From: Streptomyces mobaraensis
GTDB taxonomy: Bacteria > Actinomycetota > Actinomycetes > Streptomycetales > Streptomycetaceae
DNA length: 64,000 nucleotides
Direction: 5' to 3'
NCBI RefSeq assembly: GCF_020099395.1
Contig: NZ_CP083590.1
Location: forward strand, 6,696,001 to 6,760,000
Made by a program: the position numbers and the translations under genes. Each line of letters starts with the position of its first letter. Within the stretch, counting starts at the first letter, position 1. Below the pieces are notes generated by a model. It saw nothing but the letters and a program-made list of their open reading frames with translations. It had not been told where the DNA came from and did no database searches. This document shows, piece after piece, positions 10,051 through 18,914 of this stretch.

Positions 10051-10557
10051 ATGTCGGTCTCGCCCGACCTCAGCACCCTCCGCGCCGCCGGCCCCGAGCT
10101 GCTGCGCTCGGTCTTCCGCCGGCACGCCGCCGGCGTGGCCGTGATCACCGCACAGGGCGACCGCCCCGTCGGATTCACCGCGACGTCCCTCACCTCCGTG
10201 GCCGCCGAGCCCCCGATCGTCTCGTTCGGCGTCGGCACCGGCTCGTCCAGCTGGCCCGTCCTGGCCGAGGCCGAGCACGTCGGCGTGCACATACTCGGCG
10301 AGCACCAGCGGGAGCTGGCCGCCGTCTTCGCCCGCAGCGGCGCCGACCGCTTCGCCGCGCCCACCCGGTGGCGCGCCGGGCCGGAGGAGGTGCCCCTTCT
10401 GGAGGGCGTGCTGGCGTGGCTGGTGTGCCGGGTGGTGGCCCGGGTGCCCGCCGGTGACCACTGCCTCGTCCTCGCCGAGGCGGTGACGGGCGAGGCCGCC
10501 GGAACGGGCCGTCCCCTGCTCTACCACCAGGGACGCTTCAACGGTTTGCGGGACTGA
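10051..10557 (+). CDS. Flavin reductase family protein (FMN-binding split barrel)
   Basis: 168 residues with the typical blocks GVAVITAQ, GFTATSLTSVAAEPPIVSFG and HCLVLAEAV. Such proteins reduce FMN or FAD with NAD(P)H, often as the reductase half of a two-component monooxygenase, but no oxygenase gene is adjacent. AAGGGGAC lies seven bases before the ATG. The 243-base spacer before it has no obvious feature. Confidence 0.87.
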   Translation: MSVSPDLSTLRAAGPELLRSVFRRHAAGVAVITAQGDRPVGFTATSLTSVAAEPPIVSFGVGTGSSSWPVLAEAEHVGVHILGEHQRELAAVFARSGADRFAAPTRWRAGPEEVPLLEGVLAWLVCRVVARVPAGDHCLVLAEAVTGEAAGTGRPLLYHQGRFNGLRD

Positions 10558-10624
10558 GACGTCCCTGCCCCGCGCGTTGGGCACATCACAGGTCAACGGC
10601 CTTGCGCTCGGGTAATACGCTCGA

Positions 10625-10640
10625 TGTACTGACGAGTAAC
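10625..10640. promoter_or_regulatory. Imperfect inverted repeat upstream of etfB
   Basis: TGTACT-GACG-AGTAAC has arms that pair except for one base and lies about 105 bases before the etfB start. It resembles the TetR-type operators seen before fatty-acid oxidation genes, which would suit an electron transfer flavoprotein, but the assignment is inference. Confidence 0.35.
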
Positions 10641-10744
10641 ATTCCGGTGCGGGCATCACCAGCCCCGCCCGGGGTCCGCCCCCCGAGGCGCCTATGCTGC
10701 CTGCCAAGGCAGCTTTGAAGAGACGATGCAGTAGGAGAGCCGGC

Positions 10745-11530
10745 GTGAGCTTGAGGATCGTTGTCTGTGTGAAGTACGTGCCCGACGCCACCGGCGACCG
10801 GCACTTCGCCGAGGACCTGACCGTCGACCGCGACGACGTGGACGGCCTGCTCTCGGAGCTCGACGAGTACGCGGTCGAGCAGGCGCTGCAGATCGCCGAC
10901 GAGGCCGATGACGCGGAGATCACCGTGCTCACCGTCGGCCCCGAGGACGCCAAGGACGCGCTGCGCAAGGCGCTGTCCATGGGGGCGCACAAGGCCGTCC
11001 ACGTCGAGGACGACGACCTGCACGGCACCGACGTCATGGGCACCTCGCTGGTGCTCGCCAAGGCCGTCGAGCACGTCGGCTACGACCTGGTGGTCTGCGG
11101 CATGGCCTCCACCGACGGCGGCATGGGCGTCCTCCCGGCCCTCCTCGCCGAGCGCCTGGGCGTCCCGCAGGTCTCCCTGCTCTCCCAGGTCGCGGTCGAG
11201 GACGGCAAGGTGACCGGCCGCCGCGACGGCGACGCCGCCACCGAGCAGCTGGAGGCCGCCCTCCCGGCCGTCGTCTCCGTCACCGACCAGTCGGGCGAGG
11301 CGCGTTACCCCTCCTTCAAGGGCATCATGGCCGCGAAGAAGAAGCCGGTGGAGTCGCTGGACCTGTCCGACCTGGGCATCGAGGCGGACGAGGTCGGCCT
11401 CGACGGCGCCTGGACCACGGTCGACAGCGCCGCCGAGCGCCCGGCCCGCACGGCCGGCACGATCGTCAAGGACGAGGGCGAGGGCGGCAAGCAGCTCGCC
11501 GAGTTCCTCGCGGGCCAGAAGTTCGTCTGA
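10745..11530 (+). CDS. etfB: Electron transfer flavoprotein subunit beta
   Basis: 261 residues from GTG. The N-terminal IVVCVKYVPDA, the VVCGMASTDGGMG segment and SFKGIMAAKKK are characteristic of EtfB. With EtfA it forms a soluble heterodimer holding FAD and AMP that carries electrons from acyl-CoA dehydrogenases to the respiratory chain. The length is normal for the family. etfA follows after 70 bases on the same strand, with its own good ribosome site. Confidence 0.96.
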   Translation: MSLRIVVCVKYVPDATGDRHFAEDLTVDRDDVDGLLSELDEYAVEQALQIADEADDAEITVLTVGPEDAKDALRKALSMGAHKAVHVEDDDLHGTDVMGTSLVLAKAVEHVGYDLVVCGMASTDGGMGVLPALLAERLGVPQVSLLSQVAVEDGKVTGRRDGDAATEQLEAALPAVVSVTDQSGEARYPSFKGIMAAKKKPVESLDLSDLGIEADEVGLDGAWTTVDSAAERPARTAGTIVKDEGEGGKQLAEFLAGQKFV

Positions 11531-11600
11531 GCGGGCCACCAGCCCGTCCGAGCCCGGAACCCCGCAACCGCCCTCACACTTCCCGCAGGAGAGCAACGCC

Positions 11601-12563
11601 ATGGCTGAAGTCCTCGTCTACGTAGACCACGTGGACGGCGCCGTCCGCAAGCCCACCCTCGAACTGCTCACCCTCGCCCGCCGCATCGGCGAGCCCGTCG
11701 CCGTCCACCTCGGCGCCGGTGCCGACGAGGCCGCGAAGGTGCTCGGCGAGCACGGCGCCGTCAAGGTGCTGACCGCCGACGCCGCCGAGTTCGCCGACTA
11801 CCTGGTCGTCCCCAAGGTGGACGCCCTCCAGGCCGCGTACGAGGCCGTCAACCCGGCCGCCGTGCTCGTCCCGTCCTCCGCCGAGGGCAAGGAGATCGCG
11901 GCCCGCCTCGCGCTCCGCGTCGGCGGCGGCCTCATCACCGACGCCGTCGACCTGGAGGCCGGCGACGAGGGCCCGGTGGCCACGCAGTCCGTCTTCGCGG
12001 CCTCGTACTCCACCAAGTCCCGCGTCACCAAGGGCACCCCGGTCATCACCGTCAAGCCCAACTCCGCCGCTCCCGAGGCCGCCCCGGCCGCGGGCACGGT
12101 CGAGCGGCTCTCCGTCACCTTCGGCGAGCTGGCCACCGGCACCAAGGTCGTCTCCCGCACCCCGCGCGAGTCGACCGGCCGCCCCGAGCTGACCGAGGCC
12201 GCGATCGTGGTCTCCGGCGGCCGCGGCGTCAACGGCGCCGAGAACTTCCCGCTGATCGAGGCCCTGGCGGACTCGCTCGGCGGCGCCGTCGGCGCCTCCC
12301 GCGCCGCGGTGGACGCCGGCTGGTACCCGCACACCAACCAGGTCGGCCAGACCGGCAAGTCGGTCTCCCCGCAGCTCTACATCGCGGCGGGCATCTCCGG
12401 TGCCATCCAGCACCGGGCCGGCATGCAGACCTCGAAGACGATCGTCGCCATCAACAAGGACGAGGAGGCGCCGATCTTCGAGCTGGTCGACTACGGCGTC
12501 GTCGGCGACCTCTTCGAGGTCGTCCCGCAGCTGACGGACGAGATCAAGGCCCGCAAGGGCTGA
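11601..12563 (+). CDS. etfA: Electron transfer flavoprotein subunit alpha
   Basis: 320 residues. The FAD-binding C-terminal half shows [27 protein letters not shown] in parts, and the family signature region [20 protein letters not shown] in parts, ending [16 protein letters not shown]. It is the FAD-carrying partner of EtfB. AGGAG lies 10 bases before the ATG. A hairpin at 12584-12615 follows the stop, so etfB-etfA is a self-contained operon. Confidence 0.97.
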   Translation: MAEVLVYVDHVDGAVRKPTLELLTLARRIGEPVAVHLGAGADEAAKVLGEHGAVKVLTADAAEFADYLVVPKVDALQAAYEAVNPAAVLVPSSAEGKEIAARLALRVGGGLITDAVDLEAGDEGPVATQSVFAASYSTKSRVTKGTPVITVKPNSAAPEAAPAAGTVERLSVTFGELATGTKVVSRTPRESTGRPELTEAAIVVSGGRGVNGAENFPLIEALADSLGGAVGASRAAVDAGWYPHTNQVGQTGKSVSPQLYIAAGISGAIQHRAGMQTSKTIVAINKDEEAPIFELVDYGVVGDLFEVVPQLTDEIKARKG

Positions 12564-12583
12564 TCCCCCCGGGGTTCGTGACA

Positions 12584-12615
12584 GGGCTCCCGCGCGCGGC
12601 GGCGTGCGGGGGCCC
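12584..12615 (+). terminator. Hairpin after etfA
   Basis: GGGCTCCCGC (12584-12593) pairs with GCGGGGGCCC (12606-12615) with one wobble pair and a 12-base GC-rich loop, 20 bases after the etfA stop. No T run follows. Confidence 0.6.
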
Positions 12616-12661
12616 GTCGCGTTTCCCGGGGTGTTGACCGCCGGACGGGGACACGGCTAGC

Positions 12662-12678
12662 TTCAACGAACTGTTGAA
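12662..12678. promoter_or_regulatory. Palindromic operator TTCAAC-N5-GTTGAA
   Basis: A perfect 6+6 inverted repeat in AT-richer sequence, 30 bases before the GTG of the aldolase-type gene. The position suits an operator overlapping the promoter or start of transcription. The regulator is not identifiable from the window. Confidence 0.6.
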
Positions 12679-12707
12679 CTCCCTGCGTTCCGAAGGACGG
12701 TGGCCCG

Positions 12708-13979
12708 GTGCACCGGAGCGTGACGACGACCTTCGACAGCACGCTGACGGACCGGCTCACGGCCCGGCTCGCCGGCGTGGACGCGGACCTCGCGCGCCGC
12801 TACCCCGGCGACCCGGGCACCCGGCAGCCCGTGCACACGGTCTACGTCCCGGCGGACGCCTTCGCGGCGGACACGGTCCGTACCTGGGGCGAACGCGCGC
12901 TGGCGGCCCTCGACGCGCACGCGCCGGACGCGGAGGCGCTGGCGGAAGCGCTCGGCGTACCGGACGCCACCGCCGTCCACGACCGCGTCCGGGCCAAGCT
13001 GGCCCGGGAGCCGGTGGAGGACCTGCGCGTCGACTTCGAGGACGGCTACGGCCGCCGCTCCGACGCCGAGGAGGACGAAGCGGCGGCGCGGGCGGCCGAG
13101 TTGACGGCCGCGTCGGTCGCGGACGGCAGCGCGCCGCCGTTCACCGGCATCCGCGCCAAGTCCATGGAGGCGGCGGTACGGGACCGGGGCGTCCGCACCC
13201 TCGACGTCTTCCTCACGGGCCTCATGGCGAGGGGAGGGCTGCCCGCCGGGCTCGTCCTCACCCTCCCCAAGGTCAGCCACGCCGAGCAGGTCACGGCGAT
13301 GGCGGAGGTGGCGGGGGAGTTCGAGAAAGCGCACGGCCTGGAGGCGGGCCGGATCCGCTTCGAGGTCCAGATCGAGACCACCCAGGCCGTCCTGGGCCCG
13401 GACGGCCGGGCGACGGTCGCGCGGCTGCTGGACGCGGGGGAGGGCCGGGTGAGCGCCCTGCACTACGGCACCTTCGACTACAGCGCCGCCTGCGGGATCG
13501 CCCCCGCCCACCAGGCCCCCGACCACCCGGCCGCCGACCACGCCAAGGCCGTCATGCAGGTCGCGGTGGCGGGCACGGGCGTCCGCCTCTCCGACGGCTC
13601 GACGAACGTCCTCCCGGTGGGCCCGCGCGAGCGGGTGCACGCGGCCTGGCGCCACCACCACGCCCTGGTCCGGCGGGCGTTGGCCCGTGCCTACCACCAG
13701 GGCTGGGACATGCACCCCGCCCACCTGCCGACGCGGTACGCGGCGGTGTACGGCTTCTACCGCGAGGGCCTGGAGACGGCGGCGGCCCGGCTGGCCGCGT
13801 ACGCGCGCGGCGGGACGGCCGACGGCGGTGCCGTCCTGGACGAACCCGCCACGGCCCGCTCCCTCGCCGGCCACCTCCTCCGCGCGGTCGACTGCGGCGC
13901 GGCCGACCCGGCGGAGATCGCCCGGCTGACGGGCCTCACCCGCCCGGAACTCGACGCCCTGGCGGGCCGCGCGGAGTGA
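12708..13979 (+). CDS. DUF6986 / HpcH-HpaI aldolase-like family protein
   Basis: 423 residues from GTG. The sequence has the TIM-barrel features of the citrate lyase/malate synthase-like group: LRVDFEDGYG (metal or CoA-site acidic residues), a FTGIRAKSM strand, LTLPKVSH, RIRFEVQIETTQA and SALHYGTFDYSA. This is the arrangement I know from actinobacterial DUF6986 proteins, thought to cleave or condense keto acids with acyl-CoA; the real substrate is unknown. GAAGGA lies 10 bases upstream of the GTG. The gene stands alone behind the palindrome at 12662, which suggests specific induction. Confidence 0.8.
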   Translation: MHRSVTTTFDSTLTDRLTARLAGVDADLARRYPGDPGTRQPVHTVYVPADAFAADTVRTWGERALAALDAHAPDAEALAEALGVPDATAVHDRVRAKLAREPVEDLRVDFEDGYGRRSDAEEDEAAARAAELTAASVADGSAPPFTGIRAKSMEAAVRDRGVRTLDVFLTGLMARGGLPAGLVLTLPKVSHAEQVTAMAEVAGEFEKAHGLEAGRIRFEVQIETTQAVLGPDGRATVARLLDAGEGRVSALHYGTFDYSAACGIAPAHQAPDHPAADHAKAVMQVAVAGTGVRLSDGSTNVLPVGPRERVHAAWRHHHALVRRALARAYHQGWDMHPAHLPTRYAAVYGFYREGLETAAARLAAYARGGTADGGAVLDEPATARSLAGHLLRAVDCGAADPAEIARLTGLTRPELDALAGRAE

Positions 13980-13989
13980 CCTCCCGCGG

Positions 13990-14535
13990 TCACCCCTCCC
14001 GCGAAACCCGCCGCTGGAACCAGGCCACGTCCCAGTACTTGCCGAACTTGCGGCCCACCTGCTCGTACACCCCGGCGGGACGGAAGCCGAAGCGCTCGTG
14101 GAGGCGGCGGGACGCGTCGTTGGGCACGGTGATGCCCGCGAGTGCCATGTGCACGTCCTCCCGCTCCAGCACCTCGAAGAGGGCGGAGTACAGCAGCCCG
14201 CCGACACCGTGCCCCACGTGCTCCGGCGCCACGTACACCGTGGTCTCCACGGACGTCGCGTAGGCGTGCTTCGCCCGGAAGGCGCTGCTGGTGGCGTACC
14301 CGAGCAGCTTCCCGCCCTGCTCGGCCACGAGCAGCCGGTGCGGCCCGGAGTCCGGGTGTTCCAGCAGCCAGGCCCGCCGCCGGTCCACGGTGAACGGCTC
14401 GATGTCGAAGGTGATCGGCGTCTCGACGACGTAGTGGTTGTAGATCCGGGTCAGCTCGTCGAGGTCGTCCTCGACACCGGGCCGGATACGGGTGTCCGGA
14501 CCGTCCGCCTGGTGGTCGTTCGTTCGTGCGCTCAC
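13990..14535 (-). CDS. GNAT family N-acetyltransferase (phosphinothricin acetyltransferase-like)
   Basis: 181 residues. RIYNHYVVETPITFD near the N-terminus and VYVAPEHVGHGVGGLLY (acetyl-CoA binding loop) are typical of the Pat/YncA branch, which acetylates small amino compounds such as phosphinothricin, methionine sulfone or related analogues. The HERFGFRPAGVYEQVGRK tail matches too. The GTG at 14535 is the only start that keeps the full domain, but GGAGG lies just one base before it, so the exact start is uncertain. It converges with the DUF6986 gene with a 10-base gap. Confidence 0.85.
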   Translation of the reverse strand: MSARTNDHQADGPDTRIRPGVEDDLDELTRIYNHYVVETPITFDIEPFTVDRRRAWLLEHPDSGPHRLLVAEQGGKLLGYATSSAFRAKHAYATSVETTVYVAPEHVGHGVGGLLYSALFEVLEREDVHMALAGITVPNDASRRLHERFGFRPAGVYEQVGRKFGKYWDVAWFQRRVSREG

Positions 14536-14666
14536 CCCTCCGACGGTACGGGGCCTTCGTTACGCCGTGGTTTCGCCGGCGGGAGGTTCCCGGAGGCACC
14601 TCCTCCGGGGCGTCTTCCGCGGGGACCCGACCGCGTCGCACCGGATGCCCGGGGCGGGGACGGCGC

Positions 14667-15560
14667 TCAGTGCGTCGGAGCGGACCCGGGCGTGGCGGGA
14701 GGCGCGTCGCAGTCCACCCACACGCGGACCAGGCACCTACGGGCGTGCGGGTCGGGCGAGTCGGTGAAGGCGGTACGGCCGTGCAGCACGACGGCGTTGT
14801 CCAGCCAGAGCAGGTCTCCCCGGCGCAGGGGAACGCGCAGGACGGTGCGCGGGTCGGACAGGATCCGGTCGACGGCGTCGAGGGCCGCCCGGTCGTCGGG
14901 GCTCAGGGGCGCGCCCGCTGCGTGGTGGGCGCGTTCGATTCCGCGCCGGTTGTAGTGCACGCGCAGGTCGGCACCATGCCGCCGGAAGACCGGGCGGTGC
15001 CGGTCGAAGCCGGCTCCCCGGCCGAAGTGGAAATCCTGGTAGAGGCGGGGCAGAGCCCAAGGGCTCTCGGCGAGCAGCCTGTTGTGCACGGTGTGCCCGC
15101 TGGCCAGCAGGGTCTCCCCGCCGTGTGCCGCCGGGCGCACGCACAGCAGCCCCAGCACCCTCGGGGGGTGGGGTGCCGGAGTGCGGTCGGTGTGCAGGGC
15201 CAGGGCGAGGTCGGTCTTGCCCAGCCCGGCGCCGCCGGTCACGGTGACGAGATCGCCGGGGTCCTCCGGCCGCACCGCGCCCAGGGAGGCCGCGAGTCGC
15301 CGGCACGTCGCGGCGCGCTCCCGGTCGGTGCGGCCGGCCACCGGAAAGCCGCGGATCACGACGAACCCGCGCCCGGCACGCAGGCGTTGCGTGACCCGCG
15401 CGGCCAGACCCGCCAGGGCTGCTTCCGCGGGTCCCGTGTCGCTGGGGTGACCGTCGGGCGCGTGCGGGAAGTCGGGCGGCAGCGGAAGCAGCCACTCCTC
15501 CTCGCCGAGGGCGTGGCCATTCCACGCCGTGAGTGCTTCGACCGGGGCGGGCTGGGTCAT
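14667..15560 (-). CDS. TauD/TfdA family Fe(II)/2-oxoglutarate dioxygenase
   Basis: 297 residues. The iron-binding HxD is HTD in LALHTDRTP, the distal histidine is in VVLHGRTAF, and the 2-oxoglutarate-binding arginine is in RRCLVRVWVD. The fold matches clavaminate-synthase-like dioxygenases, which hydroxylate or otherwise oxidise small molecules, often amino acids. It begins 48 bases after the stop of the aromatic amino acid hydroxylase on the same strand. The pair could act one after the other on phenylalanine or tyrosine, which is inference from context. Confidence 0.85.
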   Translation of the reverse strand: MTQPAPVEALTAWNGHALGEEEWLLPLPPDFPHAPDGHPSDTGPAEAALAGLAARVTQRLRAGRGFVVIRGFPVAGRTDRERAATCRRLAASLGAVRPEDPGDLVTVTGGAGLGKTDLALALHTDRTPAPHPPRVLGLLCVRPAAHGGETLLASGHTVHNRLLAESPWALPRLYQDFHFGRGAGFDRHRPVFRRHGADLRVHYNRRGIERAHHAAGAPLSPDDRAALDAVDRILSDPRTVLRVPLRRGDLLWLDNAVVLHGRTAFTDSPDPHARRCLVRVWVDCDAPPATPGSAPTH

Positions 15561-15608
15561 CCGCTCACCTTTCCGCTGTCCGCGACGGCTGCCTGCCGAC
15601 AGGTTCCG

Positions 15609-16520
15609 TCACCGGAACGTACCCGAACGCGGAGCCCCGGTGCAGTCCCGAGGCGGACGGTACCGGCCGAGCAGTGCGCTGTCGTCGTCGAGACCGTCCA
15701 GGAAGGCGGCCAGGGTCTCGGTGACCTCGTTCAGGCCGCGGGCGCTGAAGAGCACCGGCTGGTAACCGGTGATGGTGTAGCCGGTGGCGAGCACGGCGCC
15801 GATGTCGAGCGGGCGGACGAGGCAGCGGTGGAGCTGCCGCATCTCGCCGTAGGAGGAGAGCAGGGCCGCGCCGTAGGCCCTGGGCCGGCCGCGCTCCTCC
15901 AGGACGCCGTACTCCAGGGTGAACCAGTACACGTCACTGATCATCTGCAGCACGTCCGGGTTCTCGATCCGCGTCGCCGCCTGCCCGACCAGCCGGTAGA
16001 GGTCCGCGAACCCCGGGTGGGCGAGGTGGATGCCGTGGCCGAGGATGTCGTGGATGACATCGGGTTCCGGCGTGTACAACGGCACCGCCGGGTGACGCAC
16101 GAACTGCACGGCGTGGAAGTACCCGCGGGCCATCGACCCGAGGAACCGCTTGTTGGCGACCACACCGCCGGCCAGGGTGAAGTCGAAACCCGTCAGGGCC
16201 CGGAGCCGCGCGCCGACCTCCGCGTGCTGCGGGATCTCGTCGGCCGGGATCGGGGCCTCCTCCCTGGCCTCCAGGGCCACCCGGCAGGCGTGCTCGGCCT
16301 GCGCCTCCCACACCGCACGGTGGACCCTGCGCCAGGTCCGGTGCTCGGCCCGGGTGTAGGCCATCGGCGGTGACGGGTCCCCGACCCGGTGGTCGCGAGC
16401 GCGCGCGGCGATCGCCTGCCGGCGCCGCAGGTAGGCCGGATCGGCGAACCCCGGATGCGCCAGGGCCGCCCCCAGCCGGCCGTCGGCCGCGACGGGGGTG
16501 CGCGACTGGGTATCGGTCAC
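15609..16520 (-). CDS. Pterin-dependent aromatic amino acid hydroxylase (phenylalanine hydroxylase-like)
   Basis: 303 residues. The catalytic core is clear: TPEPDVIHDILGHGIHLA supplies the two iron-binding histidines (H-x4-H) and WFTLEYGV the glutamate. YHxVxF-type surroundings and GSMARGYFHAVQFVRHP agree with bacterial phenylalanine 4-monooxygenases, which use tetrahydrobiopterin and O2 to make tyrosine; some Streptomyces relatives in biosynthetic clusters make meta-tyrosine instead. The GTG at 16520 is chosen because residues before it have no family resemblance, but there is no good ribosome site, so the start is uncertain. It is transcribed first, with the TauD-type gene following. Confidence 0.87.
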   Translation of the reverse strand: MTDTQSRTPVAADGRLGAALAHPGFADPAYLRRRQAIAARARDHRVGDPSPPMAYTRAEHRTWRRVHRAVWEAQAEHACRVALEAREEAPIPADEIPQHAEVGARLRALTGFDFTLAGGVVANKRFLGSMARGYFHAVQFVRHPAVPLYTPEPDVIHDILGHGIHLAHPGFADLYRLVGQAATRIENPDVLQMISDVYWFTLEYGVLEERGRPRAYGAALLSSYGEMRQLHRCLVRPLDIGAVLATGYTITGYQPVLFSARGLNEVTETLAAFLDGLDDDSALLGRYRPPRDCTGAPRSGTFR

Positions 16521-17546
16521 CCATGGATGCTGCCACGGTAGGCGCCCACGAACCGGCCACCCGGCGGCCGGCCTCCGCGCCGGCCCCGGGCGCATGTCGG
16601 CGTTCGCGTTCCGGCGAGGGGCCGCCGACCGGGCCCGCCATGGGTGCCGTTCGGCGCCGATCACGGCGCGGCGACGCGGGCCGGGTGCGGCGGTAGTGCG
16701 CCGAACGGAGCCCTCCGGCGTGGCGGGGCGCCGCCGGCTCCCACCGACCGCCGAGGTCTCGCGGACGTACCGGCGGATACCGTCCACGTCCGGCTGCCGG
16801 AAGAACCGGAGCGGCGCGAACGGGCGGTGCGGGGACGGGTGGGATGCTCCGTCGGGTGAGTGGTCCCGTTCGTGGGTCGACGGGGGCTTCCACATCGTGG
16901 CCCGTTCCGGAGCCTGCGGGGCGTGCTCCCGTGCCAGGGCGGGCCGTCGGCCGGGCTGCTCTCTGTTCGACTCCGAGCCGACGTCGCTGCTCGTGGGTCA
17001 CCGAGGACTGGTGCGACGGGTGACGGCCCTGCGCGCCGCCGACTTCGGTGCGGACCCGGGCATTGACGACGCTGGGCGTGACCGGACCGCTCGGGAGCGC
17101 GATCGATGTGTCCCGGGCCAGGCGACGAACTCGGCTGAGCCTCACGGGAGTCGAGCGGGTGCGACGGCAGCGGCCCGAAGAACACCCGCGCCGGCGGCGG
17201 CGTTCCGGTCGGGTGGTGCGCGTCGATTGCTTTGACGTGGCGCCTGTTCGGGTGGCGGACGGGCGAGTAGGTCGCGCATGTGCCCTACACGGGGCATGAG
17301 TTGGTGTTTGAGGTGGAGCTATGTGCCACTTCGTCCCGCGCTCTTCGTCTTCGTCGCGCCGGACGGGTGTGCGGCGTGCGGCGGGACAGCCGATTCCGGC
17401 GGGCGGATTCCCGTCGGCTGTTTTGACCAGCGGGAGAGGCGGGCGATAGTCGTTTACGGCCTCGGGCGACCCGTCGTCGGGCGCCCTGGGATCCACAGTC
17501 GTTGGCTCTGTTCTCGCGGTCGAGACCGCGGGGAGGGATGGCGTAC
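16521..17546. other. 1 kb spacer without convincing genes
   Basis: All six frames give Arg/Pro/Ala-rich low-complexity translations without family resemblance. The stretch must contain the promoters of the leftward hydroxylase and the rightward glycine-rich protein. The part around 17300-17500 is somewhat less GC-rich and may hold the latter promoter. I see no RNA gene or repeat. Confidence 0.5.
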
Positions 17547-18665
17547 ATGAGGTTGGACAGCCGTACGCGGGCAGGGTTGTTGCTGGCCGCTTCGGTGGGG
17601 CTCGCCGCACTGCCGGTGAGCCCGGCGAACGCCGTGCCCAAACCCAAGTTGTTGACGACGCCGGGTTCGGTCACGGTGACGGTTCCGCAGGGTGTGACGT
17701 CCATGACCATCACCGCCTGGGGGGCCGGCGGAGGTGGCGGCGGCGGCGCCGGTGGTCAGGGCGGAGGTGGTGGCGGGGGCGGCAACAACGGCCAGAACAT
17801 TCCCGGTATCACGGATCTCGCCGGTGGTGGGGGTGGTGCAGGAGGCGCCGGTGGTGGTGGCGGGGGTGGTGGCGGAGGAGCCGGTGGCGGCGTGATCAGT
17901 TGCCACGTCCCTCTGAAGAAGGGGGACAAGTTCTTTGTCCAGGTTGGAAAGCACGGAGAGGGCGGCACCGGCACTCCTCTCGGTCGGCCCGGGACAGCGG
18001 GCGCCGGTGGCGGTTACAGCGGTGGTGCCGGGCACGGCAACGACCCGGGATCTCCGGGTGAGTCCGGCGAGAATACCGTGATCAGGTTCATCGCTTTCGG
18101 CAGCCCCATCGAGGTCTACGGAGGCCGGGGAGGGAAGGGAGCGTCTCCGAACGACGCCGTTGCAGGCGGTGGCATCGGTGGTTCACACGGGAACAACGGT
18201 GGGTACGGAGGCCGTGGGGGTACGGCGGGCCCGGCGCACAGCAAGGGGGGCGGAGGCGTGTCCGGCGTCAGGGACGGCTCCTGCACCGACAAGTCGGGGG
18301 CGGCCCACATCTATCTGAGATACGGCCTGGCCAGTGGTGCGGGCACTGATGGGCAAGTCGGCTCCAGTGGCTACGCGGGCTCTTCGAGTAACGGCTCCAT
18401 GCGAGGCAGTGGTGGGGCGGTTCATTACTACCCCCGCAACCAGGGTGGAGGAGGAGTCGGCGGCGAGGCACTTGAGTATGGTGGCCACGCCTTCGGCCGG
18501 GGCGGCGGCGGAGGCGAGGGCGGGGCGGGCGGCGCCGGAGGGCACGGAGGCAACGGCGGATCGCCGAAGTGGTACGGCGATCCGGGAGCACCGGGACTGC
18601 CCGGGGCCGAGGGCAAGCACGGTCATGACGGCGGAGACGGTGCTGTCTTGATCGAGTGGAAGTGA
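17547..18665 (+). CDS. Secreted glycine-rich protein
   Basis: 372 residues. A Sec signal peptide is clear: positive start, hydrophobic core LLLAASVGLAALPV and a likely cleavage after ANA. It is followed by a beta-rich start (SVTVTVPQGVTSMTITAWGA), then a matrix made almost entirely of Gly with interspersed Ala, Ser, His and Asn. Two short non-glycine inserts contain single cysteines (SCHVPLKKGDKFFVQVG and DGSCTDKSG). The ATG at 17547 has GGGAGG at ideal spacing; the ATG at 17538 is too close to it. The end, DGAVLIEW, is a final beta strand. It is exported; a cell-surface or matrix role is a guess. Confidence 0.85.
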   Translation: MRLDSRTRAGLLLAASVGLAALPVSPANAVPKPKLLTTPGSVTVTVPQGVTSMTITAWGAGGGGGGGAGGQGGGGGGGGNNGQNIPGITDLAGGGGGAGGAGGGGGGGGGGAGGGVISCHVPLKKGDKFFVQVGKHGEGGTGTPLGRPGTAGAGGGYSGGAGHGNDPGSPGESGENTVIRFIAFGSPIEVYGGRGGKGASPNDAVAGGGIGGSHGNNGGYGGRGGTAGPAHSKGGGGVSGVRDGSCTDKSGAAHIYLRYGLASGAGTDGQVGSSGYAGSSSNGSMRGSGGAVHYYPRNQGGGGVGGEALEYGGHAFGRGGGGGEGGAGGAGGHGGNGGSPKWYGDPGAPGLPGAEGKHGHDGGDGAVLIEWK

Positions 18666-18692
18666 GGCGCGGGCGGGGCCGACTCCCGCCCG

Positions 18693-18914
18693 CTACCGGG
18701 GGACGAGGCCGCCTTCGGCGGTGAGCGCGGTCACGAAGGCGGACCAGGCGGGGGCGGGGAGGGTGAGGGTGGGGCCGGTGGGGGTTTTGCTGTCGCGGAC
18801 GGGTATCAGGCCGGAGTGCCGGTCGGCGATCTCCAGGCACATCTCGCCCTGGGCGCCGCTGTAGGAGCTCTTGCGCCACGTGGTGGTGGTCAGGTCGGAT
18901 CGCGGATCAGCCAT
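18693..18914 (-). CDS. DUF397 domain-containing protein
   Basis: 73 residues with the family pattern TTTWRKSSYSGAQGEMCLEIA, here shown in part, then a V/I-RDSK block and a WxxFVTAL end. DUF397 proteins are small partners of the preceding Scr1/DUF5753 type regulators; several pairs act in antibiotic or development control in Streptomyces. Its ATG at 18914 overlaps the end of the regulator gene by 8 bases, so both are made together. Confidence 0.92.
   Translation of the reverse strand: MADPRSDLTTTTWRKSSYSGAQGEMCLEIADRHSGLIPVRDSKTPTGPTLTLPAPAWSAFVTALTAEGGLVPR

Noticed and set aside
16661..17299. Several frames between the hydroxylase and the glycine-rich protein, one with weak similarity to the start of a SARP/BTAD regulator (17048-17299)
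   Set aside because: The resemblance is limited to a few residues (LGVTGPL) and the rest is Arg-rich; no ribosome site or conserved domain is visible.
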